From: Melieria omissa
Lineage: Eukaryota; Arthropoda; Insecta; Diptera; Ulidiidae
Length of the DNA stretch: 64,000 nt
Assembly (NCBI GenBank): GCA_963971225.1
Contig: OZ020267.1
Span: forward strand, 155,797,920 to 155,861,919
Direction of reading: 5' to 3'
Shown here: one piece after another, positions 26,246 through 41,900 of the stretch
Layout: the number at the start of each line of letters is the position of its first letter
How positions within the stretch are numbered: the stretch's first letter is position 1
The notes under the pieces: generated by a model
What the model saw: the letters and a program-made list of their open reading frames with translations, nothing else
Database searches by the model: none
What the model was told of the DNA's origin: nothing
Made by a program: the position numbers and the translations under genes

Positions 26246-29200
26246 AAGCATTTTAGTGGTTGCGCACAAGTTGCAATTTGGTCAAAGTCACCGTTCCATA
26301 TCGATTTGCTTTCGCATCTCAAGGGATAGCAGGATGATTGATACCATTATGGTAAGCTTAAGAGACTAGCTAAATAATAAGATATAATTTATTAAAATCC
26401 GATTATCCGTCAAGATTTAACAGCCATAATTCCGATCAATTTTGAACAATTTTTAACTAATCACCATATTGTTTATGCCAACCTTGGCCATTTATTTATG
26501 TCATGTTTCCGGTGGGATATTTTTGGTATTTACCCCATTGGTGAAAGGTGGTAACACTAGCTTAATTTTTACACCATTTTGATTATGGTGACCATACGCA
26601 TTTAGTTTCCACAAGCATTTCATTGGTTATGCAGATGTATCATGTGGTCGATATCACTTTTCCACAACTATATACTTTATCCTGTATCCTTTGAGATAGC
26701 GAAAAGATTGACCCCGTTTATGAAAGCTGAAGACTCCAGCTACGTTTTAAGGGTATTCGTTTTTTCGATAAACCTAAAAATTCATATTTTACAAGCATTT
26801 TATCGATTTTGCAGTAGGCCGCCATTTAATGTCACTCTTGCGCATCGATATGTTCATGATTGTATAATAGTAATAGAATTATTGATATCATTTGATAAAG
26901 CTGCAATCTCTAGCTAAATTTTAAGGGGTTTTTTATTAAGGTAACCATACGCGTTTGGATTCTGTAAGCATTTTAGTGGTGAGTCGGTATTTTGTAATAG
27001 GCAGTTTTTCAATGTTATCCTTGCGCATCGATATGCTCATTATTCCTGAAGGATAATGAAAAGTTAGGGACCAATATATAAAGCTTAAGACTCTAGCTAA
27101 ATTTTAAGGGGTCAATTATTAATATGCACTTATGCATTTGGTGTTGTGATAAGCATTTTAGTGGTTGCGCACAAGTTGCAATTTGGTCAAAGTCACCGTT
27201 CCATATCGATTTGCTTTCGCATCTCAAGGGATAGCAGGATGATTGATACCATTATGGTAAGCTTAAGAGACTAGCTAAATAATAAGATATAATTTATTAA
27301 AATCCGATTATCCGTCAAGATTTAACAGCCATAATTCCGATCAATTTTGAACAATTTTTAACTAATCACCATATTGTTTATGCCAACCTTGGCCATTTAT
27401 TTATGTCATGTTTCCGGTGGGATATTTTTGGTATTTACCCCATTGGTGAAAGGTGGTAACACTAGCTTAATTTTTACACCATTTTGATTATGGTGACCAT
27501 GCGCATTTAGTTTCCACAAGCATTTCATTGGTTATGCAGATGTATCATGTGGTCGATATCACTTTTCCACAACTATATACTTTATCCTGTATCCTTTGAG
27601 ATAGCGAAAAGATTGACCCCGTTTATGAAAGCTGAAGACTCCAGCTACGTTTTAAGGGTATTCGTTTTTTCGATAAACCTAAAAATTCATATTTTACAAG
27701 CATTTTATCGATTTTGCAGTAGGCCGCCATTTAATGTCACTCTTGCGCATCGATATGTTCATGATTGTATAATAGTAATAGAATTATTGATATCATTTGA
27801 TAAAGCTGCAATCTCTAGCTAAATTTTAAGGGGTTTTTTATTAAGGTAACCATACGCGTTTGGATTCTGTAAGCATTTTAGTGGTGAGTCGGTATTTTGT
27901 AATAGGCAGTTTTTCAATGTTATCCTTGCGCATCGATATGCTCATTATTCCTGAAGGATAATGAAAAGTTAGGGACCAATATATAAAGCTTAAGACTCTA
28001 GCTAAATTTTAAGGGGTCAATTATTAATATGCACTTATGCATTTGGTGTTGTGATAAGCATTTTAGTGGTTGCGCACAAGTTGCAATTTGGTCAAAGTCA
28101 CCGTTCCATATCGATTTGCTTTCGCATCTCAAGGGATAGCAGGATGATTGATACCATTATGGTAAGCTTAAGAGACTAGCTAAATAATAAGATATAATTT
28201 ATTAAAATCCGATTATCCGTCAAGATTTAACAGCCATAATTCCGATCAATTTTGAACAATTTTTAACTAATCACCATATTGTTTATGCCAACCTTGGCCA
28301 TTTATTTATGTCATGTTTCCGGTGGGATATTTTTGGTATTTACCCCATTGGTGAAAGGTGGTAACACTAGCTTAATTTTTACACCATTTTGATTATGGTG
28401 ACCATACGCATTTAGTTTCCACAAGCATTTCATTGGTTATGCAGATGTATCATGTGGTCGATATCACTTTTCCACAACTATATACTTTATCCTGTATCCT
28501 TTGAGATAGCGAAAAGATTGACCCCGTTTATGAAAGCTGAAGACTCCAGCTACGTTTTAAGGGTATTCGTTTTTTCGATAAACCTAAAAATTCATATTTT
28601 ACAAGCATTTTATCGATTTTGCAGTAGGCCGCCATTTAATGTCACTCTTGCGCATCGATATGTTCATGATTGTATAATAGTAATAGAATTATTGATATCA
28701 TTTGATAAAGCTGCAATCTCTAGCTAAATTTTAAGGGGTTTTTTATTAAGGTAACCATACGCGTTTGGATTCTGTAAGCATTTTAGTGGTGAGTCGGTAT
28801 TTTGTAATAGGCAGTTTTTCAATGTTATCCTTGCGCATCGATATGCTCATTATTCCTGAAGGATAATGAAAAGTTAGGGACCAATATATAAAGCTTAAGA
28901 CTCTAGCTAAATTTTAAGGGGTCAATTATTAATATGCACTTATGCATTTGGTGTTGTGATAAGCATTTTAGTGGTTGCGCACAAGTTGCAATTTGGTCAA
29001 AGTCACCGTTCCATATCGATTTGCTTTCGCATCTCAAGGGATAGCAGGATGATTGATACCATTATGGTAAGCTTAAGAGACTAGCTAAATAATAAGATAT
29101 AATTTATTAAAATCCGATTATCCGTCAAGATTTAACAGCCATAATTCCGATCAATTTTGAACAATTTTTAACTAATCACCATATTGTTTATGCCAACCTT

Positions 29201-32200
29201 GGCCATTTATTTATGTCATGTTTCCGGTGGGATATTTTTGGTATTTACCCCATTGGTGAAAGGTGGTAACACTAGCTTAATTTTTACACCATTTTGATTA
29301 TGGTGACCATGCGCATTTAGTTTCCACAAGCATTTCATTGGTTATGCAGATGTATCATGTGGTCGATATCACTTTTCCACAACTATATACTTTATCCTGT
29401 ATCCTTTGAGATAGCGAAAAGATTGACCCCGTTTATGAAAGCTGAAGACTCCAGCTACGTTTTAAGGGTATTCGTTTTTTCGATAAACCTAAAAATTCAT
29501 ATTTTACAAGCATTTTATCGATTTTGCAGTAGGCCGCCATTTAATGTCACTCTTGCGCATCGATATGTTCATGATTGTATAATAGTAATAGAATTATTGA
29601 TATCATTTGATAAAGCTGCAATCTCTAGCTAAATTTTAAGGGGTTTTTTATTAAGGTAACCATACGCGTTTGGATTCTGTAAGCATTTTAGTGGTGAGTC
29701 GGTATTTTGTAATAGGCAGTTTTTCAATGTTATCCTTGCGCATCGATATGCTCATTATTCCTGAAGGATAATGAAAAGTTAGGGACCAATATATAAAGCT
29801 TAAGACTCTAGCTAAATTTTAAGGGGTCAATTATTAATATGCACTTATGCATTTGGTGTTGTGATAAGCATTTTAGTGGTTGCGCACAAGTTGCAATTTG
29901 GTCAAAGTCACCGTTCCATATCGATTTGCTTTCGCATCTCAAGGGATAGCAGGATGATTGATACCATTATGGTAAGCTTAAGAGACTAGCTAAATAATAA
30001 GATATAATTTATTAAAATCCGATTATCCGTCAAGATTTAACAGCCATAATTCCGATCAATTTTGAACAATTTTTAACTAATCACCATATTGTTTATGCCA
30101 ACCTTGGCCATTTATTTATGTCATGTTTCCGGTGGGATATTTTTGGTATTTACCCCATTGGTGAAAGGTGGTAACACTAGCTTAATTTTTACACCATTTT
30201 GATTATGGTGACCATACGCATTTAGTTTCCACAAGCATTTCATTGGTTATGCAGATGTATCATGTGGTCGATATCACTTTTCCACAACTATATACTTTAT
30301 CCTGTATCCTTTGAGATAGCGAAAAGATTGACCCCGTTTATGAAAGCTGAAGACTCCAGCTACGTTTTAAGGGTATTCGTTTTTTCGATAAACCTAAAAA
30401 TTCATATTTTACAAGCATTTTATCGATTTTGCAGTAGGCCGCCATTTAATGTCACTCTTGCGCATCGATATGTTCATGATTGTATAATAGTAATAGAATT
30501 ATTGATATCATTTGATAAAGCTGCAATCTCTAGCTAAATTTTAAGGGGTTTTTTATTAAGGTAACCATACGCGTTTGGATTCTGTAAGCATTTTAGTGGT
30601 GAGTCGGTATTTTGTAATAGGCAGTTTTTCAATGTTATCCTTGCGCATCGATATGCTCATTATTCCTGAAGGATAATGAAAAGTTAGGGACCAATATATA
30701 AAGCTTAAGACTCTAGCTAAATTTTAAGGGGTCAATTATTAATATGCACTTATGCATTTGGTGTTGTGATAAGCATTTTAGTGGTTGCGCACAAGTTGCA
30801 ATTTGGTCAAAGTCACCGTTCCATATCGATTTGCTTTCGCATCTCAAGGGATAGCAGGATGATTGATACCATTATGGTAAGCTTAAGAGACTAGCTAAAT
30901 AATAAGATATAATTTATTAAAATCCGATTATCCGTCAAGATTTAACAGCCATAATTCCGATCAATTTTGAACAATTTTTAACTAATCACCATATTGTTTA
31001 TGCCAACCTTGGCCATTTATTTATGTCATGTTTCCGGTGGGATATTTTTGGTATTTACCCCATTGGTGAAAGGTGGTAACACTAGCTTAATTTTTACACC
31101 ATTTTGATTATGGTGACCATGCGCATTTAGTTTCCACAAGCATTTCATTGGTTATGCAGATGTATCATGTGGTCGATATCACTTTTCCACAACTATATAC
31201 TTTATCCTGTATCCTTTGAGATAGCGAAAAGATTGACCCCGTTTATGAAAGCTGAAGACTCCAGCTACGTTTTAAGGGTATTCGTTTTTTCGATAAACCT
31301 AAAAATTCATATTTTACAAGCATTTTATCGATTTTGCAGTAGGCCGCCATTTAATGTCACTCTTGCGCATCGATATGTTCATGATTGTATAATAGTAATA
31401 GAATTATTGATATCATTTGATAAAGCTGCAATCTCTAGCTAAATTTTAAGGGGTTTTTTATTAAGGTAACCATACGCGTTTGGATTCTGTAAGCATTTTA
31501 GTGGTGAGTCGGTATTTTGTAATAGGCAGTTTTTCAATGTTATCCTTGCGCATCGATATGCTCATTATTCCTGAAGGATAATGAAAAGTTAGGGACCAAT
31601 ATATAAAGCTTAAGACTCTAGCTAAATTTTAAGGGGTCAATTATTAATATGCACTTATGCATTTGGTGTTGTGATAAGCATTTTAGTGGTTGCGCACAAG
31701 TTGCAATTTGGTCAAAGTCACCGTTCCATATCGATTTGCTTTCGCATCTCAAGGGATAGCAGGATGATTGATACCATTATGGTAAGCTTAAGAGACTAGC
31801 TAAATAATAAGATATAATTTATTAAAATCCGATTATCCGTCAAGATTTAACAGCCATAATTCCGATCAATTTTGAACAATTTTTAACTAATCACCATATT
31901 GTTTATGCCAACCTTGGCCATTTATTTATGTCATGTTTCCGGTGGGATATTTTTGGTATTTACCCCATTGGTGAAAGGTGGTAACACTAGCTTAATTTTT
32001 ACACCATTTTGATTATGGTGACCATACGCATTTAGTTTCCACAAGCATTTCATTGGTTATGCAGATGTATCATGTGGTCGATATCACTTTTCCACAACTA
32101 TATACTTTATCCTGTATCCTTTGAGATAGCGAAAAGATTGACCCCGTTTATGAAAGCTGAAGACTCCAGCTACGTTTTAAGGGTATTCGTTTTTTCGATA

Positions 32201-35200
32201 AACCTAAAAATTCATATTTTACAAGCATTTTATCGATTTTGCAGTAGGCCGCCATTTAATGTCACTCTTGCGCATCGATATGTTCATGATTGTATAATAG
32301 TAATAGAATTATTGATATCATTTGATAAAGCTGCAATCTCTAGCTAAATTTTAAGGGGTTTTTTATTAAGGTAACCATACGCGTTTGGATTCTGTAAGCA
32401 TTTTAGTGGTGAGTCGGTATTTTGTAATAGGCAGTTTTTCAATGTTATCCTTGCGCATCGATATGCTCATTATTCCTGAAGGATAATGAAAAGTTAGGGA
32501 CCAATATATAAAGCTTAAGACTCTAGCTAAATTTTAAGGGGTCAATTATTAATATGCACTTATGCATTTGGTGTTGTGATAAGCATTTTAGTGGTTGCGC
32601 ACAAGTTGCAATTTGGTCAAAGTCACCGTTCCATATCGATTTGCTTTCGCATCTCAAGGGATAGCAGGATGATTGATACCATTATGGTAAGCTTAAGAGA
32701 CTAGCTAAATAATAAGATATAATTTATTAAAATCCGATTATCCGTCAAGATTTAACAGCCATAATTCCGATCAATTTTGAACAATTTTTAACTAATCACC
32801 ATATTGTTTATGCCAACCTTGGCCATTTATTTATGTCATGTTTCCGGTGGGATATTTTTGGTATTTACCCCATTGGTGAAAGGTGGTAACACTAGCTTAA
32901 TTTTTACACCATTTTGATTATGGTGACCATGCGCATTTAGTTTCCACAAGCATTTCATTGGTTATGCAGATGTATCATGTGGTCGATATCACTTTTCCAC
33001 AACTATATACTTTATCCTGTATCCTTTGAGATAGCGAAAAGATTGACCCCGTTTATGAAAGCTGAAGACTCCAGCTACGTTTTAAGGGTATTCGTTTTTT
33101 CGATAAACCTAAAAATTCATATTTTACAAGCATTTTATCGATTTTGCAGTAGGCCGCCATTTAATGTCACTCTTGCGCATCGATATGTTCATGATTGTAT
33201 AATAGTAATAGAATTATTGATATCATTTGATAAAGCTGCAATCTCTAGCTAAATTTTAAGGGGTTTTTTATTAAGGTAACCATACGCGTTTGGATTCTGT
33301 AAGCATTTTAGTGGTGAGTCGGTATTTTGTAATAGGCAGTTTTTCAATGTTATCCTTGCGCATCGATATGCTCATTATTCCTGAAGGATAATGAAAAGTT
33401 AGGGACCAATATATAAAGCTTAAGACTCTAGCTAAATTTTAAGGGGTCAATTATTAATATGCACTTATGCATTTGGTGTTGTGATAAGCATTTTAGTGGT
33501 TGCGCACAAGTTGCAATTTGGTCAAAGTCACCGTTCCATATCGATTTGCTTTCGCATCTCAAGGGATAGCAGGATGATTGATACCATTATGGTAAGCTTA
33601 AGAGACTAGCTAAATAATAAGATATAATTTATTAAAATCCGATTATCCGTCAAGATTTAACAGCCATAATTCCGATCAATTTTGAACAATTTTTAACTAA
33701 TCACCATATTGTTTATGCCAACCTTGGCCATTTATTTATGTCATGTTTCCGGTGGGATATTTTTGGTATTTACCCCATTGGTGAAAGGTGGTAACACTAG
33801 CTTAATTTTTACACCATTTTGATTATGGTGACCATACGCATTTAGTTTCCACAAGCATTTCATTGGTTATGCAGATGTATCATGTGGTCGATATCACTTT
33901 TCCACAACTATATACTTTATCCTGTATCCTTTGAGATAGCGAAAAGATTGACCCCGTTTATGAAAGCTGAAGACTCCAGCTACGTTTTAAGGGTATTCGT
34001 TTTTTCGATAAACCTAAAAATTCATATTTTACAAGCATTTTATCGATTTTGCAGTAGGCCGCCATTTAATGTCACTCTTGCGCATCGATATGTTCATGAT
34101 TGTATAATAGTAATAGAATTATTGATATCATTTGATAAAGCTGCAATCTCTAGCTAAATTTTAAGGGGTTTTTTATTAAGGTAACCATACGCGTTTGGAT
34201 TCTGTAAGCATTTTAGTGGTGAGTCGGTATTTTGTAATAGGCAGTTTTTCAATGTTATCCTTGCGCATCGATATGCTCATTATTCCTGAAGGATAATGAA
34301 AAGTTAGGGACCAATATATAAAGCTTAAGACTCTAGCTAAATTTTAAGGGGTCAATTATTAATATGCACTTATGCATTTGGTGTTGTGATAAGCATTTTA
34401 GTGGTTGCGCACAAGTTGCAATTTGGTCAAAGTCACCGTTCCATATCGATTTGCTTTCGCATCTCAAGGGATAGCAGGATGATTGATACCATTATGGTAA
34501 GCTTAAGAGACTAGCTAAATAATAAGATATAATTTATTAAAATCCGATTATCCGTCAAGATTTAACAGCCATAATTCCGATCAATTTTGAACAATTTTTA
34601 ACTAATCACCATATTGTTTATGCCAACCTTGGCCATTTATTTATGTCATGTTTCCGGTGGGATATTTTTGGTATTTACCCCATTGGTGAAAGGTGGTAAC
34701 ACTAGCTTAATTTTTACACCATTTTGATTATGGTGACCATGCGCATTTAGTTTCCACAAGCATTTCATTGGTTATGCAGATGTATCATGTGGTCGATATC
34801 ACTTTTCCACAACTATATACTTTATCCTGTATCCTTTGAGATAGCGAAAAGATTGACCCCGTTTATGAAAGCTGAAGACTCCAGCTACGTTTTAAGGGTA
34901 TTCGTTTTTTCGATAAACCTAAAAATTCATATTTTACAAGCATTTTATCGATTTTGCAGTAGGCCGCCATTTAATGTCACTCTTGCGCATCGATATGTTC
35001 ATGATTGTATAATAGTAATAGAATTATTGATATCATTTGATAAAGCTGCAATCTCTAGCTAAATTTTAAGGGGTTTTTTATTAAGGTAACCATACGCGTT
35101 TGGATTCTGTAAGCATTTTAGTGGTGAGTCGGTATTTTGTAATAGGCAGTTTTTCAATGTTATCCTTGCGCATCGATATGCTCATTATTCCTGAAGGATA

Positions 35201-38200
35201 ATGAAAAGTTAGGGACCAATATATAAAGCTTAAGACTCTAGCTAAATTTTAAGGGGTCAATTATTAATATGCACTTATGCATTTGGTGTTGTGATAAGCA
35301 TTTTAGTGGTTGCGCACAAGTTGCAATTTGGTCAAAGTCACCGTTCCATATCGATTTGCTTTCGCATCTCAAGGGATAGCAGGATGATTGATACCATTAT
35401 GGTAAGCTTAAGAGACTAGCTAAATAATAAGATATAATTTATTAAAATCCGATTATCCGTCAAGATTTAACAGCCATAATTCCGATCAATTTTGAACAAT
35501 TTTTAACTAATCACCATATTGTTTATGCCAACCTTGGCCATTTATTTATGTCATGTTTCCGGTGGGATATTTTTGGTATTTACCCCATTGGTGAAAGGTG
35601 GTAACACTAGCTTAATTTTTACACCATTTTGATTATGGTGACCATACGCATTTAGTTTCCACAAGCATTTCATTGGTTATGCAGATGTATCATGTGGTCG
35701 ATATCACTTTTCCACAACTATATACTTTATCCTGTATCCTTTGAGATAGCGAAAAGATTGACCCCGTTTATGAAAGCTGAAGACTCCAGCTACGTTTTAA
35801 GGGTATTCGTTTTTTCGATAAACCTAAAAATTCATATTTTACAAGCATTTTATCGATTTTGCAGTAGGCCGCCATTTAATGTCACTCTTGCGCATCGATA
35901 TGTTCATGATTGTATAATAGTAATAGAATTATTGATATCATTTGATAAAGCTGCAATCTCTAGCTAAATTTTAAGGGGTTTTTTATTAAGGTAACCATAC
36001 GCGTTTGGATTCTGTAAGCATTTTAGTGGTGAGTCGGTATTTTGTAATAGGCAGTTTTTCAATGTTATCCTTGCGCATCGATATGCTCATTATTCCTGAA
36101 GGATAATGAAAAGTTAGGGACCAATATATAAAGCTTAAGACTCTAGCTAAATTTTAAGGGGTCAATTATTAATATGCACTTATGCATTTGGTGTTGTGAT
36201 AAGCATTTTAGTGGTTGCGCACAAGTTGCAATTTGGTCAAAGTCACCGTTCCATATCGATTTGCTTTCGCATCTCAAGGGATAGCAGGATGATTGATACC
36301 ATTATGGTAAGCTTAAGAGACTAGCTAAATAATAAGATATAATTTATTAAAATCCGATTATCCGTCAAGATTTAACAGCCATAATTCCGATCAATTTTGA
36401 ACAATTTTTAACTAATCACCATATTGTTTATGCCAACCTTGGCCATTTATTTATGTCATGTTTCCGGTGGGATATTTTTGGTATTTACCCCATTGGTGAA
36501 AGGTGGTAACACTAGCTTAATTTTTACACCATTTTGATTATGGTGACCATGCGCATTTAGTTTCCACAAGCATTTCATTGGTTATGCAGATGTATCATGT
36601 GGTCGATATCACTTTTCCACAACTATATACTTTATCCTGTATCCTTTGAGATAGCGAAAAGATTGACCCCGTTTATGAAAGCTGAAGACTCCAGCTACGT
36701 TTTAAGGGTATTCGTTTTTTCGATAAACCTAAAAATTCATATTTTACAAGCATTTTATCGATTTTGCAGTAGGCCGCCATTTAATGTCACTCTTGCGCAT
36801 CGATATGTTCATGATTGTATAATAGTAATAGAATTATTGATATCATTTGATAAAGCTGCAATCTCTAGCTAAATTTTAAGGGGTTTTTTATTAAGGTAAC
36901 CATACGCGTTTGGATTCTGTAAGCATTTTAGTGGTGAGTCGGTATTTTGTAATAGGCAGTTTTTCAATGTTATCCTTGCGCATCGATATGCTCATTATTC
37001 CTGAAGGATAATGAAAAGTTAGGGACCAATATATAAAGCTTAAGACTCTAGCTAAATTTTAAGGGGTCAATTATTAATATGCACTTATGCATTTGGTGTT
37101 GTGATAAGCATTTTAGTGGTTGCGCACAAGTTGCAATTTGGTCAAAGTCACCGTTCCATATCGATTTGCTTTCGCATCTCAAGGGATAGCAGGATGATTG
37201 ATACCATTATGGTAAGCTTAAGAGACTAGCTAAATAATAAGATATAATTTATTAAAATCCGATTATCCGTCAAGATTTAACAGCCATAATTCCGATCAAT
37301 TTTGAACAATTTTTAACTAATCACCATATTGTTTATGCCAACCTTGGCCATTTATTTATGTCATGTTTCCGGTGGGATATTTTTGGTATTTACCCCATTG
37401 GTGAAAGGTGGTAACACTAGCTTAATTTTTACACCATTTTGATTATGGTGACCATACGCATTTAGTTTCCACAAGCATTTCATTGGTTATGCAGATGTAT
37501 CATGTGGTCGATATCACTTTTCCACAACTATATACTTTATCCTGTATCCTTTGAGATAGCGAAAAGATTGACCCCGTTTATGAAAGCTGAAGACTCCAGC
37601 TACGTTTTAAGGGTATTCGTTTTTTCGATAAACCTAAAAATTCATATTTTACAAGCATTTTATCGATTTTGCAGTAGGCCGCCATTTAATGTCACTCTTG
37701 CGCATCGATATGTTCATGATTGTATAATAGTAATAGAATTATTGATATCATTTGATAAAGCTGCAATCTCTAGCTAAATTTTAAGGGGTTTTTTATTAAG
37801 GTAACCATACGCGTTTGGATTCTGTAAGCATTTTAGTGGTGAGTCGGTATTTTGTAATAGGCAGTTTTTCAATGTTATCCTTGCGCATCGATATGCTCAT
37901 TATTCCTGAAGGATAATGAAAAGTTAGGGACCAATATATAAAGCTTAAGACTCTAGCTAAATTTTAAGGGGTCAATTATTAATATGCACTTATGCATTTG
38001 GTGTTGTGATAAGCATTTTAGTGGTTGCGCACAAGTTGCAATTTGGTCAAAGTCACCGTTCCATATCGATTTGCTTTCGCATCTCAAGGGATAGCAGGAT
38101 GATTGATACCATTATGGTAAGCTTAAGAGACTAGCTAAATAATAAGATATAATTTATTAAAATCCGATTATCCGTCAAGATTTAACAGCCATAATTCCGA

Positions 38201-38915
38201 TCAATTTTGAACAATTTTTAACTAATCACCATATTGTTTATGCCAACCTTGGCCATTTATTTATGTCATGTTTCCGGTGGGATATTTTTGGTATTTACCC
38301 CATTGGTGAAAGGTGGTAACACTAGCTTAATTTTTACACCATTTTGATTATGGTGACCATGCGCATTTAGTTTCCACAAGCATTTCATTGGTTATGCAGA
38401 TGTATCATGTGGTCGATATCACTTTTCCACAACTATATACTTTATCCTGTATCCTTTGAGATAGCGAAAAGATTGACCCCGTTTATGAAAGCTGAAGACT
38501 CCAGCTACGTTTTAAGGGTATTCGTTTTTTCGATAAACCTAAAAATTCATATTTTACAAGCATTTTATCGATTTTGCAGTAGGCCGCCATTTAATGTCAC
38601 TCTTGCGCATCGATATGTTCATGATTGTATAATAGTAATAGAATTATTGATATCATTTGATAAAGCTGCAATCTCTAGCTAAATTTTAAGGGGTTTTTTA
38701 TTAAGGTAACCATACGCGTTTGGATTCTGTAAGCATTTTAGTGGTGAGTCGGTATTTTGTAATAGGCAGTTTTTCAATGTTATCCTTGCGCATCGATATG
38801 CTCATTATTCCTGAAGGATAATGAAAAGTTAGGGACCAATATATAAAGCTTAAGACTCTAGCTAAATTTTAAGGGGTCAATTATTAATATGCACTTATGC
38901 ATTTGGTGTTGTGAT
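26246..38915. repeat. Units 30-43: strict A,G alternation, 1810-bp dimeric repeat
   Basis: Fourteen consecutive units alternate A,G without error: seven copies of a two-unit block of 1810 bp. This is the longest regular run in the window and supports a second-level higher-order repeat, a dimer of pentamers. The run ends at unit 44, a second G next to unit 43, which marks a phase break such as an exchange point. Confidence 0.6.
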
Positions 38916-41900
38916 AAGCATTTTAGTGGTTGCGCACAAGTTGCAATTTGGTCAAAGTCACCGTTCCATATCGATTTGCTTTCGCATCTCAAGGGATAGC
39001 AGGATGATTGATACCATTATGGTAAGCTTAAGAGACTAGCTAAATAATAAGATATAATTTATTAAAATCCGATTATCCGTCAAGATTTAACAGCCATAAT
39101 TCCGATCAATTTTGAACAATTTTTAACTAATCACCATATTGTTTATGCCAACCTTGGCCATTTATTTATGTCATGTTTCCGGTGGGATATTTTTGGTATT
39201 TACCCCATTGGTGAAAGGTGGTAACACTAGCTTAATTTTTACACCATTTTGATTATGGTGACCATGCGCATTTAGTTTCCACAAGCATTTCATTGGTTAT
39301 GCAGATGTATCATGTGGTCGATATCACTTTTCCACAACTATATACTTTATCCTGTATCCTTTGAGATAGCGAAAAGATTGACCCCGTTTATGAAAGCTGA
39401 AGACTCCAGCTACGTTTTAAGGGTATTCGTTTTTTCGATAAACCTAAAAATTCATATTTTACAAGCATTTTATCGATTTTGCAGTAGGCCGCCATTTAAT
39501 GTCACTCTTGCGCATCGATATGTTCATGATTGTATAATAGTAATAGAATTATTGATATCATTTGATAAAGCTGCAATCTCTAGCTAAATTTTAAGGGGTT
39601 TTTTATTAAGGTAACCATACGCGTTTGGATTCTGTAAGCATTTTAGTGGTGAGTCGGTATTTTGTAATAGGCAGTTTTTCAATGTTATCCTTGCGCATCG
39701 ATATGCTCATTATTCCTGAAGGATAATGAAAAGTTAGGGACCAATATATAAAGCTTAAGACTCTAGCTAAATTTTAAGGGGTCAATTATTAATATGCACT
39801 TATGCATTTGGTGTTGTGATAAGCATTTTAGTGGTTGCGCACAAGTTGCAATTTGGTCAAAGTCACCGTTCCATATCGATTTGCTTTCGCATCTCAAGGG
39901 ATAGCAGGATGATTGATACCATTATGGTAAGCTTAAGAGACTAGCTAAATAATAAGATATAATTTATTAAAATCCGATTATCCGTCAAGATTTAACAGCC
40001 ATAATTCCGATCAATTTTGAACAATTTTTAACTAATCACCATATTGTTTATGCCAACCTTGGCCATTTATTTATGTCATGTTTCCGGTGGGATATTTTTG
40101 GTATTTACCCCATTGGTGAAAGGTGGTAACACTAGCTTAATTTTTACACCATTTTGATTATGGTGACCATACGCATTTAGTTTCCACAAGCATTTCATTG
40201 GTTATGCAGATGTATCATGTGGTCGATATCACTTTTCCACAACTATATACTTTATCCTGTATCCTTTGAGATAGCGAAAAGATTGACCCCGTTTATGAAA
40301 GCTGAAGACTCCAGCTACGTTTTAAGGGTATTCGTTTTTTCGATAAACCTAAAAATTCATATTTTACAAGCATTTTATCGATTTTGCAGTAGGCCGCCAT
40401 TTAATGTCACTCTTGCGCATCGATATGTTCATGATTGTATAATAGTAATAGAATTATTGATATCATTTGATAAAGCTGCAATCTCTAGCTAAATTTTAAG
40501 GGGTTTTTTATTAAGGTAACCATACGCGTTTGGATTCTGTAAGCATTTTAGTGGTGAGTCGGTATTTTGTAATAGGCAGTTTTTCAATGTTATCCTTGCG
40601 CATCGATATGCTCATTATTCCTGAAGGATAATGAAAAGTTAGGGACCAATATATAAAGCTTAAGACTCTAGCTAAATTTTAAGGGGTCAATTATTAATAT
40701 GCACTTATGCATTTGGTGTTGTGATAAGCATTTTAGTGGTTGCGCACAAGTTGCAATTTGGTCAAAGTCACCGTTCCATATCGATTTGCTTTCGCATCTC
40801 AAGGGATAGCAGGATGATTGATACCATTATGGTAAGCTTAAGAGACTAGCTAAATAATAAGATATAATTTATTAAAATCCGATTATCCGTCAAGATTTAA
40901 CAGCCATAATTCCGATCAATTTTGAACAATTTTTAACTAATCACCATATTGTTTATGCCAACCTTGGCCATTTATTTATGTCATGTTTCCGGTGGGATAT
41001 TTTTGGTATTTACCCCATTGGTGAAAGGTGGTAACACTAGCTTAATTTTTACACCATTTTGATTATGGTGACCATACGCATTTAGTTTCCACAAGCATTT
41101 CATTGGTTATGCAGATGTATCATGTGGTCGATATCACTTTTCCACAACTATATACTTTATCCTGTATCCTTTGAGATAGCGAAAAGATTGACCCCGTTTA
41201 TGAAAGCTGAAGACTCCAGCTACGTTTTAAGGGTATTCGTTTTTTCGATAAACCTAAAAATTCATATTTTACAAGCATTTTATCGATTTTGCAGTAGGCC
41301 GCCATTTAATGTCACTCTTGCGCATCGATATGTTCATGATTGTATAATAGTAATAGAATTATTGATATCATTTGATAAAGCTGCAATCTCTAGCTAAATT
41401 TTAAGGGGTTTTTTATTAAGGTAACCATACGCGTTTGGATTCTGTAAGCATTTTAGTGGTGAGTCGGTATTTTGTAATAGGCAGTTTTTCAATGTTATCC
41501 TTGCGCATCGATATGCTCATTATTCCTGAAGGATAATGAAAAGTTAGGGACCAATATATAAAGCTTAAGACTCTAGCTAAATTTTAAGGGGTCAATTATT
41601 AATATGCACTTATGCATTTGGTGTTGTGATAAGCATTTTAGTGGTTGCGCACAAGTTGCAATTTGGTCAAAGTCACCGTTCCATATCGATTTGCTTTCGC
41701 ATCTCAAGGGATAGCAGGATGATTGATACCATTATGGTAAGCTTAAGAGACTAGCTAAATAATAAGATATAATTTATTAAAATCCGATTATCCGTCAAGA
41801 TTTAACAGCCATAATTCCGATCAATTTTGAACAATTTTTAACTAATCACCATATTGTTTATGCCAACCTTGGCCATTTATTTATGTCATGTTTCCGGTGG

